Part shown: piece by piece, positions 27,113-36,580 of the stretch
Numbering within the stretch: the first letter of the stretch is position 1
Layout of the letters: the number at the start of each line of letters is the position of its first letter
NCBI GenBank assembly: GCA_021819435.1
Contig: JAKARB010000010.1
Location: 62,001-126,000, forward strand
DNA length: 64,000 nucleotides
Direction: 5' to 3'
DNA from: Pseudomonadota bacterium
GTDB lineage: Bacteria > Pseudomonadota > Gammaproteobacteria > Burkholderiales > Burkholderiaceae_C
The notes under the pieces: generated by a model
Databases searched by the model: none
The model's input: the letters and a program-made list of their open reading frames with translations, nothing else
What the model was told of the DNA's origin: nothing
Made by a program: the position numbers and the translations under genes

Positions 27113-27496
27113 TCAAAGGTCGGCGCCTCGCAGCATGTCAAGGAAGGCGTCCAAGACGGCCTGCTCTCCAGCGCGACATTGCTCGATGAAGGCATCCAGC
27201 GCCGAGGGCTCGACAAACCCCGACGACCATGCGATGACGTTCGTCACGGGTGATCGCTCTGTCCAAAGCAGGGTGTCGATGTTGTGATGGCGGCTGTCGC
27301 TGTAAATGGCGTCGCGAGTCAGCGTCATCGCAGGTCCAGGCCCTTGCAGCCATTGACAGTATCGATGACCATCGAAAAGCAATGCGCCTGTCAGTCCGTT
27401 CGATGCATTGCGGTGTCTGCTGACGCGAGAGATCCTTGCAAACTCCGGCGCGAGAGGTGTGGTGCTGGATTCGCTGATGTAGACGAGGTGTTGCAC
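27113..27496 (-). CDS. BLUF-domain blue-light photoreceptor (single domain)
   Basis: 127 residues, a single BLUF domain binding FAD. The photochemical residues are visible: Tyr6 (LVYIS), Asn30 (SRHRNASNGLTG), Gln48 (YCQWLQG) and Trp90 (VIAWSSGF). The ferredoxin-like fold is followed by a short helical C-terminal cap. Short BLUF proteins pass the light signal by protein contact rather than through a fused output domain, so a partner is needed. The gene is divergent from a Crp/Fnr regulator across about 95 bp and convergent with proB. Confidence 0.88.
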   Translation of the reverse strand: MQHLVYISESSTTPLAPEFARISRVSRHRNASNGLTGALLFDGHRYCQWLQGPGPAMTLTRDAIYSDSRHHNIDTLLWTERSPVTNVIAWSSGFVEPSALDAFIEQCRAGEQAVLDAFLDMLRGADL

Positions 27497-27592
27497 AAGG
27501 CGTGGCTTCTTGAGTGGGAGCTGGCGACTCTATTCACGTCCTCGGCGATCCAATGCGTGATAGATCGCATCGCCTGATCTGGAGATGTGCTA

Positions 27593-28354
27593 GTGAATTT
27601 CGATGCATCGACTTCTTGCAAGGCTTGCCCGCTGCGGCGACTGCCCCTGTTCTTGCCTCACACGCCGCAGGAGCTGGAGTCCATCGAGTCGCTCAAGCGC
27701 GGGGAACGCGAAGGCAAGGCCGGTGATGAGTTGATCCGTGAGGGGGCGGCAAGGCCAGGCCTCTTCACGCTGCGCGAGGGATGGGCGTTCCGCTTCAAGA
27801 CCTTGAGTGACGGCCGCCGGCAGATCCTCAACTTCTTGCTGCCCGGCGATTTCATTGGCTTGCAGCAACGCATGAGCGAGGGTGCCGCGCATGGGGTCAC
27901 GCTGTTGACGGACGCGCGACTGTGCGTTTTCGAGAGCGACGCGGTCTGGGAGTTGCACCGTCGCCAACCCTCCATGGGATACAACGTGACCTGGTTGGCG
28001 GCCCACGAAGAATCCTTGGTCGACGACAACCTCTTGTCGGTTGGCCGGCGCACCGCCGAGGAGCGCGTCGCCACCGCGTTGATCTTGCTTTACAAGCGGG
28101 CTGCTGCGGTGGCTCCGCCTGCCGCCAGAGGCGCATCGGCGATGGCAGACATTGCCTTCCCCATCACGCAAAACCACTTGGCGGATGCCCTCGGGCTTTC
28201 GCTGGCGCATGTGAACAAGACCGTTCGCAAACTGGAGCGCCGCAGACTCATGGCTTGGCACGCAGGTCGGTTGCAGTTGCTCGAACCACAGGCTTTGGTG
28301 CAGGTTGCTGATCTGTATGGGGACGGCCGGCCGGCACCGAGGCCGCTGGTCTGA
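27593..28354 (+). CDS. Crp/Fnr-family transcriptional regulator
   Basis: About 253 residues. An N-terminal cysteine pair (CKACPLR), a cyclic-nucleotide-binding-like beta-roll (REGWAFRFKTLSDGRRQILNFLLPGDFIG) and a C-terminal helix-turn-helix (ITQNHLADALGLSLAHVNKTVRKL). Only two N-terminal cysteines are close together and the complete FNR [4Fe-4S] set is not obvious, so oxygen sensing is uncertain. I chose GTG 27593 because GGAG lies 8 bases before it; GTG 27587 is the alternative. Divergence from the BLUF gene suggests a shared control region. Confidence 0.85.
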   Translation: MNFDASTSCKACPLRRLPLFLPHTPQELESIESLKRGEREGKAGDELIREGAARPGLFTLREGWAFRFKTLSDGRRQILNFLLPGDFIGLQQRMSEGAAHGVTLLTDARLCVFESDAVWELHRRQPSMGYNVTWLAAHEESLVDDNLLSVGRRTAEERVATALILLYKRAAAVAPPAARGASAMADIAFPITQNHLADALGLSLAHVNKTVRKLERRRLMAWHAGRLQLLEPQALVQVADLYGDGRPAPRPLV

Positions 28355-28605
28355 GGTCCGCAGCAGGGTTATCCCTGGCCTGCGGGTGAGGGGGCGGCCG
28401 CCATTTTTGGAGTCGGCAGCGGGCGCTTTCCACTGGGTGACAAATCCAGGGTTGAATTGGCGGCATGATGTTCGGGTGCTGCACAGGGTAGCCGGTCCCC
28501 CCAGAAGGACGGACCAAGGGTTGTCACTGTCCGACACGTCCCCACGCGGGGCGTTACAACGCTGTACCTGATCGGTTCTTCGACCCCACCCTGGAGTCCT
28601 CTTCC

Positions 28606-29673
28606 ATGTCTCTGTTCTCCCTCGCGCTCTCGCGTTTCAAGCCCCTGGCCCTGGCGACAACCGCCACCGTCGCAGCCTTGGCCTTCGCCCCAGCGGTGCA
28701 AGCCAAAACCTTGGTCTGCGTCTGGGACGTCGCTGGCAAGACCGGTGATGTCTATTCCCAAGCCACCGACTACGCCATCTCCATGCAAAAGCAGAAGGTG
28801 GACATCGAACTCAAGAGCTACGTCGATGAGCGCGTGGCGGTCGAAGACTTCCGCGCTGGCCAGTGCGACGCCGTGATCGCCACCGCGCTGCGCCTGCGCC
28901 AGTTCAACCAGGTTTCCACCTCGATCGACTCCATCGGTTCGACCACCGTCGTCAAGGGTGGCAAGGTTGACATCGACGCCTCCTACGAGGTCGTCCGCAA
29001 GGTCATCCAGGTGTTCGCCGACCCGAAGGCCTCCAAGTTGATGGTGGAAGGCAACTACGAAGTCGCCGGCATCTTCCCGCTGGGCGCCGCCTACCCGATG
29101 GTGCGCGACCGCAACATCAACTCGGTCGAGGCCCTGTCGGGCAAGAAGATCGCCGCCTTCGACTACGACAAGGCTCAGAGCGTGATGATCCAGCGCATCG
29201 GTGCCCAGCCCGTGTCGGTGGACGTGACCAACATTGGCCCGAAGTTCAACAACGGCAACGTTGACATGGTGACCCTGCCGGCCGTGGCCTTCAAGCCCTT
29301 TGAGCTGAACAAAGGCCTGGGCAAGACCGGTGGCATCGGCCGCCTGCCCATCATGATCCCGACCGTGCAGATGATCATCAACCGTGGCAAGTTCCCTGAA
29401 GGCTACGGGCAGATCTCGCGTGAATACTGGCTGACCAAGTTCGATCACGCCCTCAAGCTGATCAAGGCTGCGGAAGCGGGCATCCCGGCGCAGTACTGGA
29501 ACGACCTGCCCCCCGAGTCCGTGCCCAAGTACGTGATCATGTTCCGCGAGTCGCGCATCGACATCGCCAAGGCTGGTCACTACAACAAGCAAGGCCTGAA
29601 CATCATCAAGCGCGTGCGCTGCGGCATCAACCCCGGCGACGCCGAATGCGTCACCAAGACCGAGATCGATTGA
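28606..29673 (+). CDS. Periplasmic putative solute-binding protein (AdeT-like family)
   Basis: 355 residues with a signal peptide (LALATTATVAALAFAPAVQAKT). The mature chain (LVCVWDVAGKTGDVYSQATDYA; GQCDAVIATALRLRQFN; GIFPLGAAYPMVRDR) resembles the 'putative solute-binding protein' family that includes Acinetobacter AdeT, with a TRAP/periplasmic-binding fold; I hold this family link with moderate confidence. No transporter genes adjoin it. It sits alone between the regulator and a strong terminator, with a 251-bp upstream gap for its promoter. The ligand is unknown. Confidence 0.75.
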   Translation: MSLFSLALSRFKPLALATTATVAALAFAPAVQAKTLVCVWDVAGKTGDVYSQATDYAISMQKQKVDIELKSYVDERVAVEDFRAGQCDAVIATALRLRQFNQVSTSIDSIGSTTVVKGGKVDIDASYEVVRKVIQVFADPKASKLMVEGNYEVAGIFPLGAAYPMVRDRNINSVEALSGKKIAAFDYDKAQSVMIQRIGAQPVSVDVTNIGPKFNNGNVDMVTLPAVAFKPFELNKGLGKTGGIGRLPIMIPTVQMIINRGKFPEGYGQISREYWLTKFDHALKLIKAAEAGIPAQYWNDLPPESVPKYVIMFRESRIDIAKAGHYNKQGLNIIKRVRCGINPGDAECVTKTEID

Positions 29674-29692
29674 TCTCGGACGGGCGCACAAA

Positions 29693-29716
29693 GGGCGGCT
29701 GAGGCCGCCCTTTTTT
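29693..29716 (+). terminator. Strong intrinsic terminator after solute-binding protein gene
   Basis: GGGCGGC-TGAG-GCCGCCC, a perfect 7-bp stem with a tetraloop, followed by six T residues (29711-29716). It lies 20 bp after the stop codon. Confidence 0.92.
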
Positions 29717-29737
29717 CATGCCCCGGCCAGGCAAGCC

Positions 29738-31267
29738 TCAGTCAAGTTTGAAGGCCGCCACGGTCTGCACCAGCGTGTCGGCTTGCTGGCGCAGGCTTTC
29801 GGCTGCGGCCGCGCTTTGTTCGACCAGCGCGGCGTTCTGCTGGGTGCTGCGGTCCATCTGAGTGACGGCCTCACCCACTGCGGCGACGCCCGATGCCTGC
29901 TCGGTGCTCGCCGAGCTGATCTCCCCGACGATGTCGGTCACGCGCTGGATGGCGTTGACCACCTCGGTCATGGTTGCGCCGGCCTGATCCACCAGTGCCG
30001 AGCCCTGCGTCACGCGTTCCACGCTGGTACCGATGAGGTCTTTGATCTCACGGGCGGCGCCCGCCGAACGCCCTGCCAGGCTGCGCACCTCGCTGGCCAC
30101 CACCGCGAAGCCGCGCCCTTGTTCGCCGGCACGCGCCGCCTCCACGGCCGCGTTCAGGGCCAGGATGTTTGTCTGGAAGGCGATGCCATCGATCACGCCG
30201 ATGATGTCGGCGATCCGGCGCGAGGATTCGTTGATGCCCTTCATGGTGTCGACCACCTGGGCCACGACTTCGCCCCCGCGAATGGCCACACTCGAGGCGC
30301 TCATCGCCAACTGGTTGGCCTGGCGGGCGTTGTCCGCGTTCTGCCTCACGGTGGCACCGAGCTCTTCCATTGACGAAGCGGTCTGCTCCAGCGAACCGGC
30401 TTGCTGCTCCGTGCGCACCGACAGGTCGTTGTTGCCCTGGGCGATCTCGGCGCTGGCCGTGGCCACGCCATCGGCGTTGTGCTTGACTTCGCGCACGATG
30501 CCCGAGAAGTTGCGTTGCATGCGCTCCATCGACTGCAGCAACTGCACGGTCTCGTCGTTGCCATCGGGCTCGACACGCGCGGTCAGGTCGCCCTGAGCCA
30601 ACAGGTTGGCCACGCTCACCGCGTGCGACATCGGCTCTGTGATGCGGCGGGCCAGCCACAAGGCAAGCGTCACCATCGCGGCCAGCGCCATGGTCAGGGC
30701 GATGCCGATGGCGGCCTGAGTCGTGGTGATGCTGTCCTGGGCGTGCTGGTTGAGGGCGTCGCCGTTCTTCTCGATCGAGTCGGACAGCGCGGCCATTTCA
30801 TCTTCCAGCTTGCTGAAGCTGGCCTGCAGCGTGGGCACCATCTGCTCGGCCGAGTGTTGATCGGTGCGAGCGGCCTTGACCAGGCGGTCGGCGCTTTCAA
30901 GGTAGGCTTGCACCAGGGGTTTGGCCTTGTTCAGCGCGACGCGGCTTTCTTCGGTGAGGGGCAGCCCTTCCAGCTTGCCGATGGCCTCGTTGAAGGTCTT
31001 GGCATGGTCAGCGAGGTCCTTGGCGGCCTGTTCGACGCGTTCGGGGTTGTGCTGCATGGCGCCGAACAGCGCCAACTGGCCGTCACCCCGCACGGCGTCG
31101 TGCATCATGTCGGCTTCCTGGCTGGCTTGCAGGGCTTGGCTGGAGAGGATCGCACCGTCGATGGCATGACCCAGGCGGGTCGAAGCGAGCAGCCCGATGC
31201 TGCCGACGATGGCGGCGGCCGATGCCCCGGCCAAGCCAAAAGCGATGATCTGGGTGCGCAGTTTCAT
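29738..31267 (-). CDS. Methyl-accepting chemotaxis protein
   Basis: 509 residues. TM1 (~residues 8-28), a periplasmic helical ligand domain (~30-185), TM2 (AIGIALTMALAAMVTLALWLA), a HAMP domain (RRITEPMSHAVSVANLLAQGDL) and a long coiled-coil signalling domain whose hairpin tip is IGVIDGIAFQTNILALNAAVEAARAGEQGRGFAVVA. No C-terminal NWETF-like CheR tether is present (it ends AFKLD). Start ATG 31267 has AGGAGG upstream. It is convergent with the AdeT-like gene, and its upstream neighbour is an outer-membrane protein. Confidence 0.95.
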   Translation of the reverse strand: MKLRTQIIAFGLAGASAAAIVGSIGLLASTRLGHAIDGAILSSQALQASQEADMMHDAVRGDGQLALFGAMQHNPERVEQAAKDLADHAKTFNEAIGKLEGLPLTEESRVALNKAKPLVQAYLESADRLVKAARTDQHSAEQMVPTLQASFSKLEDEMAALSDSIEKNGDALNQHAQDSITTTQAAIGIALTMALAAMVTLALWLARRITEPMSHAVSVANLLAQGDLTARVEPDGNDETVQLLQSMERMQRNFSGIVREVKHNADGVATASAEIAQGNNDLSVRTEQQAGSLEQTASSMEELGATVRQNADNARQANQLAMSASSVAIRGGEVVAQVVDTMKGINESSRRIADIIGVIDGIAFQTNILALNAAVEAARAGEQGRGFAVVASEVRSLAGRSAGAAREIKDLIGTSVERVTQGSALVDQAGATMTEVVNAIQRVTDIVGEISSASTEQASGVAAVGEAVTQMDRSTQQNAALVEQSAAAAESLRQQADTLVQTVAAFKLD

Positions 31268-31284
31268 GGTGCAGTGCCTCCTGA

Positions 31285-32100
31285 TCAGAAACGCACGGAC
31301 AGGCCGATGGTCCAGCCGAAATCGGGGGCGGCCTTGCTCATGCCCCATGATGCGGCTGTGTCGATCTGCACCGAATTCGTGAGCAGGTAGGCCACACCGA
31401 CATCGCCCGTGACGACGTTGCCGCCATGCCGGCCGCTGGTGAGTTGTTGGCCGGACAGCTCGACGAAGCCGCGCAGCCGGTCGGTGAATGATTTGCCAAA
31501 CACCACTGCGGCGATGCCTCCCACGTAGCGCGAGCCAGCCTCATCACGGTCAACGTACAAGCCCGGCATCACGCCCAGGGAATGGCCGCCAGGCAGATCC
31601 CACTCGGCGACCATGCGCAGGGAAGGGCGCCAACCTTTGCCGCGAAACGCCCGCGAGCCGCTGTCGGTATCCACGTGCGCCAGCCAGCCAATGCCAGGGC
31701 GGCCTGTGGCTTCGTCGCCGTCTTGCATGTGCCACTTGAGGCCGAACGAGACGTCGGCGCGGCCCTTGTCGCGGGTGGTCAAACCGTTCTCGTCGGTGCT
31801 GCGCAGGGCCAGCGCGCCGTCGGTTTCGATGCGGGCTTCCAGGGTGTCGCCGAGGCCGATGCGCAGCAGGGTGGGCGTGGAGCGCAGTTTCTCGCGAGCG
31901 CCATCCGCCTTGCCTCGCTCGAAGGCCACGCTGGTTTCGATCTGGAAGCGGCCCGCGCCAACCACGTCGCTGGATTCGACGAAGTCCGGGCGGTCGGTGG
32001 CCAGCGGCTCTTCGTCTTCGGCGTGAGCGTTGAGGGCACAGCCCAACAGCAGGCTGGTGCTCAGCAAGGTTCGGACAAGTTGTTGGCAGGCTCGGGACAT
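31285..32100 (-). CDS. Outer-membrane 'transporter' of the phenol MetA-pathway family
   Basis: 271 residues with a signal peptide (STSLLLGCALNAHAE). ATDRPDFVESSDVVGAGRFQIETSV near the mature N-terminus and a C-terminal aromatic GWTIGLSVRF fit the beta-barrel family named 'putative MetA-pathway of phenol degradation'. The function of these barrels is not established. It lies 17 bp upstream of the chemoreceptor gene on the same strand, so they are probably co-transcribed. Confidence 0.78.
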   Translation of the reverse strand: MSRACQQLVRTLLSTSLLLGCALNAHAEDEEPLATDRPDFVESSDVVGAGRFQIETSVAFERGKADGAREKLRSTPTLLRIGLGDTLEARIETDGALALRSTDENGLTTRDKGRADVSFGLKWHMQDGDEATGRPGIGWLAHVDTDSGSRAFRGKGWRPSLRMVAEWDLPGGHSLGVMPGLYVDRDEAGSRYVGGIAAVVFGKSFTDRLRGFVELSGQQLTSGRHGGNVVTGDVGVAYLLTNSVQIDTAASWGMSKAAPDFGWTIGLSVRF

Positions 32101-32213
32101 GGGGAAACCCTTTTTTGGATGTCCCTGGCTTTTCGGTCACCTGTCTGGAAAGTTGAACACCGAATGGCCAACTGCTTCACGGGCAGGCATGCTTGGCGCG
32201 GCCCGTCAAGTAA

Positions 32214-32237
32214 ACAGGCCCCTCGTCGGGGGCCTGT
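32214..32237 (-). terminator. Hairpin after rppH, possible terminator
   Basis: ACAGGCCCC-tcgtcg-GGGGCCTGT forms a perfect 9-bp stem 52 bp past the rppH stop (minus strand). The trailing T-tract on that strand is short (TTTACTT), so it is a weak terminator at best. Confidence 0.5.
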
Positions 32238-32288
32238 GTTGTTGCACTGTGCCCCGAGGGGGCAGGTTAGAGCAGCGGGGTGCTGGGC

Positions 32289-32897
32289 TCAACTGCTTGA
32301 TGCGGCGGAGCGTGCTTGGAGATCCGGGCCGTCTTCGGCATGGGACCACTCGCTGCCGTCCGCTTTGCCGCCAGTGGCGCCACGCGTGTTGCCCCGCAGG
32401 TAGCGGTTGCCGCCCCCGTTCTGAGGCTTGGGCAGGAAGCGCGCCAGTTCGGACAAGGCCAGTTGGTAAACGTCGCGCTTGAACTCGATCACCGTTTCCA
32501 GCGGAACCCAGTATTCGTGCCAACGCCAGGCGTCGAACTCGGGGTGGGTGCTGGCGCGCAGGTTCATGTCGCAATCGCGGCCCATGAGCTGCAGCAGGAA
32601 CCAGATCTGCTTCTGGCCCTTGTAATGGCCGCGCGCGTCCTTGCGGATGAAGTGCTGGGGCACCTCGTAGCGCAGCCAGTCCCGGGTGCGCGCGACGATG
32701 CGCACGTGCTCGGGCAGCAAACCCACTTCCTCGTGGAGTTCGCGGAACATCGCCTGCTCCGGCGACTCACCATGCTTGATGCCGCCTTGCGGGAACTGCC
32801 AGGAGTGGGTGCGGATGCGTTTGCCCCAGAATACCTGGTTCCGATGGTTGAGCAGGATGATGCCGACGTTGGGCCGGAAGCCTTCACGGTCGAGCAT
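32289..32897 (-). CDS. rppH: RNA pyrophosphohydrolase (Nudix)
   Basis: 202 residues. It starts [17 protein letters not shown], the canonical RppH N-terminus, and carries the Nudix box [23 protein letters not shown] with WQFPQ just before. It removes pyrophosphate from triphosphorylated mRNA 5' ends and so triggers RNase E decay. GGAG lies 6 bases before ATG 32897, which I prefer to the track start 32927. The C-terminal ~40 residues are low-complexity Gly/Ser. It is divergent from proS. Confidence 0.95.
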   Translation of the reverse strand: MLDREGFRPNVGIILLNHRNQVFWGKRIRTHSWQFPQGGIKHGESPEQAMFRELHEEVGLLPEHVRIVARTRDWLRYEVPQHFIRKDARGHYKGQKQIWFLLQLMGRDCDMNLRASTHPEFDAWRWHEYWVPLETVIEFKRDVYQLALSELARFLPKPQNGGGNRYLRGNTRGATGGKADGSEWSHAEDGPDLQARSAASSS

Positions 32898-33000
32898 AAT
32901 CAACTCCGAATTTTCAACTGGTTTCATTATTGCACCGCTGAGCCGAAACGCCTAGTGCGTTTGTCAAGGCCTCAACTGAGCGGTGCTCTTTTTTTCCGCC

Positions 33001-34824
33001 ATGAAAGCCTCTCAGTTCTTCATCTCCACCCTGAAAGAAGCCCCGGCTGATGCCGAGATCGTCAGCCACAAGCTGATGATGCGCGCGGGCCTGATCAAGA
33101 AGCTGGGAGCCGGCCTGTACAACTACATGCCCATGGGCCTGCGCAGCATCCGCAAGGTCGAAAACATCATCCGCGAGGAGCTGAACCGGGCGGGTTGCGT
33201 CGAACTGGTGATGCCCGTGGTGCAGCCAGCAGAACTCTGGCAAGAAACGGGCCGCTTCGACAAGATGGGCGACGAGCTGCTGCGCTTCAAGGACCGCCAT
33301 GGCCGCGACTTCGTCATCCAGCCGACGGCCGAAGAGGTGATCACCGACATCGCGCGCCAGGAGCTGCGCAGCTACCGCCAGCTGCCCAAGAACTTCTATC
33401 AGATCCAGACCAAGTTCCGCGACGAGCGCCGCCCGCGCTTCGGCGTGATGCGCGGCCGCGAGTTCACGATGAAGGACGCGTACTCCTTCGACCGCGATGT
33501 CGAAGCCGCGGGCAAAACCTATGACGCCATGTACGCGGCCTACACCCGCATCTTCGAGCGCCTGGGCCTGCAGTTCCGAGCTGTGGCGGCCGACACCGGC
33601 GCCATCGGCGGTGACCGCTCGCACGAGTTTCAGGTGATCGCGGACACGGGCGAGGACGCCATCGTCTACTGCCCCACGAGCGACTACGCTGCCAACATCG
33701 AGCTGGCCGAGGGCGTCGCGCTGATCGCCACCCGTGGGGCCGCAACGCAAGCGATGGAGAAGGTCGCCACGCCGGGCAAGAGCACCTGCGCCGACGTGGC
33801 CGAGCTGCTGGGGCTGCCGCTGAGCCAGACCGTGAAGTCGCTGGTGCTGGCCACCGACGAGACCAACGAGCAGGGCGAGATCGTTAAGTCCACGATCTGG
33901 CTGCTGCTGGTGCGTGGCGATCATGACCTCAATGAAGTCAAGGCTGGCAAGATCGAGCTGGCCGATGTGAATGGCAAGCTGATTGGCCTGAAGGCCGGCT
34001 TCCGCTTCGCCACCGAGAGCGAAATCGTCGAGCACTTCGGCACCAGGCCGGGCTACCTGGGGCCTGTGTTCGGGCAACACATGCAGAACACCGTGGAAGG
34101 GCTGGAATACTCGGCTGAATTCCGCGCGCGCGTGAAGATCGTGGCCGACCGCACCGTGGCCCACATGGCCGACTGGGTGTGCGGCGCCAACGAGGCGGGC
34201 TTCCACATCCGTGGCGTGAACTGGGGCCGCGACCTGCCCGAGCCCGACGTGGTGGCCGACATCCGCAACGTGGTCGAGGGCGACCCCTCGCCCGACGGCA
34301 AGGGCGTGCTGGCCATTCAGCGGGGCATCGAGGTGGGCCACGTGTTCTACCTGGGCACCAAGTACTCCAAGGCGATGAACGCGACCTTCCTGGATGTGGA
34401 TGGCAAGCCCAAGCACTTCGAGATGGGCTGCTACGGCATTGGCGTGACGCGCATCCTGGGCGCGGCCATCGAGCAGAAGCACGACGAGCGCGGCATCATC
34501 TGGCCGGACGCCATCGCGCCCTTCACCGTGGTGATCTGCCCGGTGGGCTACGACCGCTCCGAGGCCGTCAAGGCTGCCGCCGACGAGTTGCACGCGCAGT
34601 TGCTGGCCAAGGGGGTGGACGTGATCCTCGACGACCGTGGCGAGCGCCCAGGTGCCATGTTCGCTGACTGGGAGCTCATCGGCGTGCCGCACCGCGTGGT
34701 CTTCGGCGACAAGGGTTTGAAGGACGGCGTGGCCGAGTACCAGGGGCGCCAGGACGAGCAAGCCACCAAGCTGCCCGTGAACGAAGTCCTGAACCACCTG
34801 GTTTCCCTGCTGCAGATCGGCTGA
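33001..34824 (+). CDS. proS: Prolyl-tRNA synthetase (bacterial type)
   Basis: 607 residues, [20 protein letters not shown] start. Class II motifs: [19 protein letters not shown] and [10 protein letters not shown], then [26 protein letters not shown]. It contains the YbaK-like editing insertion (~residues 230-390). The C-terminal anticodon-binding domain includes VVICPVGYD and [17 protein letters not shown]. It charges tRNA-Pro. ATG 33001 is used; no clear ribosome site precedes it. Confidence 0.97.
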   Translation: MKASQFFISTLKEAPADAEIVSHKLMMRAGLIKKLGAGLYNYMPMGLRSIRKVENIIREELNRAGCVELVMPVVQPAELWQETGRFDKMGDELLRFKDRHGRDFVIQPTAEEVITDIARQELRSYRQLPKNFYQIQTKFRDERRPRFGVMRGREFTMKDAYSFDRDVEAAGKTYDAMYAAYTRIFERLGLQFRAVAADTGAIGGDRSHEFQVIADTGEDAIVYCPTSDYAANIELAEGVALIATRGAATQAMEKVATPGKSTCADVAELLGLPLSQTVKSLVLATDETNEQGEIVKSTIWLLLVRGDHDLNEVKAGKIELADVNGKLIGLKAGFRFATESEIVEHFGTRPGYLGPVFGQHMQNTVEGLEYSAEFRARVKIVADRTVAHMADWVCGANEAGFHIRGVNWGRDLPEPDVVADIRNVVEGDPSPDGKGVLAIQRGIEVGHVFYLGTKYSKAMNATFLDVDGKPKHFEMGCYGIGVTRILGAAIEQKHDERGIIWPDAIAPFTVVICPVGYDRSEAVKAAADELHAQLLAKGVDVILDDRGERPGAMFADWELIGVPHRVVFGDKGLKDGVAEYQGRQDEQATKLPVNEVLNHLVSLLQIG

Positions 34825-34860
34825 TCGCGGTGGTGTGCGTGGGTTAAGGTCAGGCCTGTC

Positions 34861-35562
34861 ATGCTGCCCCTCTTGCGTCCCGCCCAAATCGCCGTGGCTG
34901 TGCTGTACCTGGCGTTTCTGCCGCGCATGGCGCAAGCAGGTGCCCAGGCCGAAGAGCCGCTGGCCGATTCGGTGCGCACGGCGCTGTCTTCGGCCATCGG
35001 GCGCAGCGCGCCTTCTTTGAGCTTCGCCGATGCCCGCCAGCGCCAGCAGTGCGAAGCCTGGGCCGCGTCGCTCGAGAGCAAACTGCTCAAGCGCAAGCCC
35101 GAGGAGCTGGTGCGCAGGGAGTTCCTGGTTACCGTCTGCTACGAGGCTCGGCGCGCTGGGCTGGAGCCCAGCCTGGTCCTCGGCCTGATCCAGGTTGAAA
35201 GCGGCTTTCGCAAGTACGCGATCTCGCCGGTGGGTGCGCGCGGCTACATGCAGGTCATGCCCTTCTGGTCGCGCCTGATCGGCACGGGTGACCCATCCAG
35301 CCTCTTTCACATGCAGACCAACCTGCGCTTTGGCTGCGTGATCCTGCGTCACTACCTCGACCGCGAACGGGGTGACCTCTTCATGGCCCTGGGTCGCTAC
35401 AACGGCAGCCGGGGGCGGGCGGAGTACCCGAACATGGTCACGGCGGCCTGGCGCACCTGGAAGGTGGCGGATGGCGTGTTGGGTGGTACCCGGGTGGCTG
35501 AGGCCGATGGCGCCGCGCCCGACGGGGGCGTGAGGCTGGTCAGCCGGTCTGCGCAGCGCTGA
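34861..35562 (+). CDS. Lytic transglycosylase, SLT domain
   Basis: 233 residues with a signal peptide (VAVLYLAFLPRMAQAG). The SLT domain contains the catalytic glutamate in LIQVESGFRKYAISPVGARGYMQVMPFW and the C-terminal ALGRYNGSRGRAEYPNMV. It cleaves peptidoglycan with formation of 1,6-anhydro-muropeptides. It lies 36 bp after proS, an order seen across related betaproteobacteria. Confidence 0.9.
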   Translation: MLPLLRPAQIAVAVLYLAFLPRMAQAGAQAEEPLADSVRTALSSAIGRSAPSLSFADARQRQQCEAWAASLESKLLKRKPEELVRREFLVTVCYEARRAGLEPSLVLGLIQVESGFRKYAISPVGARGYMQVMPFWSRLIGTGDPSSLFHMQTNLRFGCVILRHYLDRERGDLFMALGRYNGSRGRAEYPNMVTAAWRTWKVADGVLGGTRVAEADGAAPDGGVRLVSRSAQR

Positions 35563-35575
35563 CTGAGCAGGCGCC

Positions 35576-36148
35576 TCAAAGGCCCTGCCACTCGCTCGGC
35601 CGCGCGCCCTCGATGCCCACCATTTGCAGCACCCGCTCGATCGTGTCGTCGATGAGCTGGGCGATGCTCTGCGGCTTGTTGTAGAAGGCCGGCAGCGGCG
35701 GGAAGACGATGCCGCCCATCTCTGTGACGGCGGTCATGTTGCGCAGGTGGGCCAGGTTGAAGGGTGTTTCACGCACCATCAGCACGAGCCGGCGGCGTTC
35801 CTTGAGGGTGACGTCGGCGGCGCGGGTGAGCAGGTTGTCACCGAAACCGTGCGCCACGGATGCCAGCGTCTTCATCGAGCAGGGGGCGATCACCATCGCG
35901 TCGGTGGCGAAGCTGCCGCTGGCGATGCAGGCGCCGACATCGCCGGGTGCATGGGCCTGGGTGGCCAGGGCTTCGAGCTCGGTGCGGTCGAGACCCAGCT
36001 CATGGTGCACGTTGAGGATGCCGGCGGGCGTGGCCACGAGGTGGGTGCGCACGCCGAGGTCGCGCGCGCGCTCAAGCAGGCGCACGCCGTAGGCCGCGCC
36101 GCTCGCGCCGGTGATGCCGACGATCAGGCGCGGCGCCCCCAGGCTCAC
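35576..36148 (-). CDS. ubiX: Flavin prenyltransferase UbiX
   Basis: 190 residues. [22 protein letters not shown], then the FMN/phosphate-binding [34 protein letters not shown] and [13 protein letters not shown]. It makes prenyl-FMN for UbiD decarboxylases in ubiquinone synthesis. The true start is GTG 36148, overlapping the grxD stop (GTGA); the extra N-terminus in the track ORF is out-of-frame grxD sequence. Confidence 0.95.
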   Translation of the reverse strand: MSLGAPRLIVGITGASGAAYGVRLLERARDLGVRTHLVATPAGILNVHHELGLDRTELEALATQAHAPGDVGACIASGSFATDAMVIAPCSMKTLASVAHGFGDNLLTRAADVTLKERRRLVLMVRETPFNLAHLRNMTAVTEMGGIVFPPLPAFYNKPQSIAQLIDDTIERVLQMVGIEGARPSEWQGL

Positions 36149-36456
36149 TTCGCCAGTTCCTGCTGCAGCTCGCCGGACTGGTACATCTCCATCATGATGT
36201 CGGAGCCGCCAACGAACTCGCCGTTGACGTAGAGCTGCGGGATGGTCGGCCAGTTGGCGTATTCCTTGATGCCCTGGCGGATGGCTTCGTCTTCCAGGAC
36301 GTTGACGGTCTGCAGGTCTTGGACGCCGCAGGCCTTGAGGATCTGCACGGCGCGACCGGAAAAACCGCATTGGGGGAATTGGGCCGTGCCTTTCATGAAC
36401 AAGACCACTTTGTGGCCTTTGACCAGGGCATCGATGCGTTGTTGAACGTCGCTCAT
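36145..36456 (-). CDS. grxD: Monothiol glutaredoxin (Grx4 family)
   Basis: 103 residues. The monothiol active site CGFS lies within [18 protein letters not shown], and [19 protein letters not shown] is the glutathione-binding block. It transfers and stores [2Fe-2S] clusters. It is coupled to ubiX and sits in the hemA-prfA-prmC-grxD-ubiX neighbourhood typical of Burkholderiales. Confidence 0.96.
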   Translation of the reverse strand: MSDVQQRIDALVKGHKVVLFMKGTAQFPQCGFSGRAVQILKACGVQDLQTVNVLEDEAIRQGIKEYANWPTIPQLYVNGEFVGGSDIMMEMYQSGELQQELAK

Positions 36457-36580
36457 GGGTGCTTCTCTCGCGGAAAAATCGAAAACAGGCCAGAGGTTAT
36501 ATCAGGCCAGCCCGACTGAGCGCGGCGCAGGGGCACCCGAGGGCCCTGGACAGGGGCGGCGCTTGGCGGCCACGGACCCC

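Noticed and set aside
32914-35352. 812-aa minus-strand ORF opposite proS and the transglycosylase
   Set aside because: Shadow of well-identified plus-strand genes; composition is typical of antisense frames.
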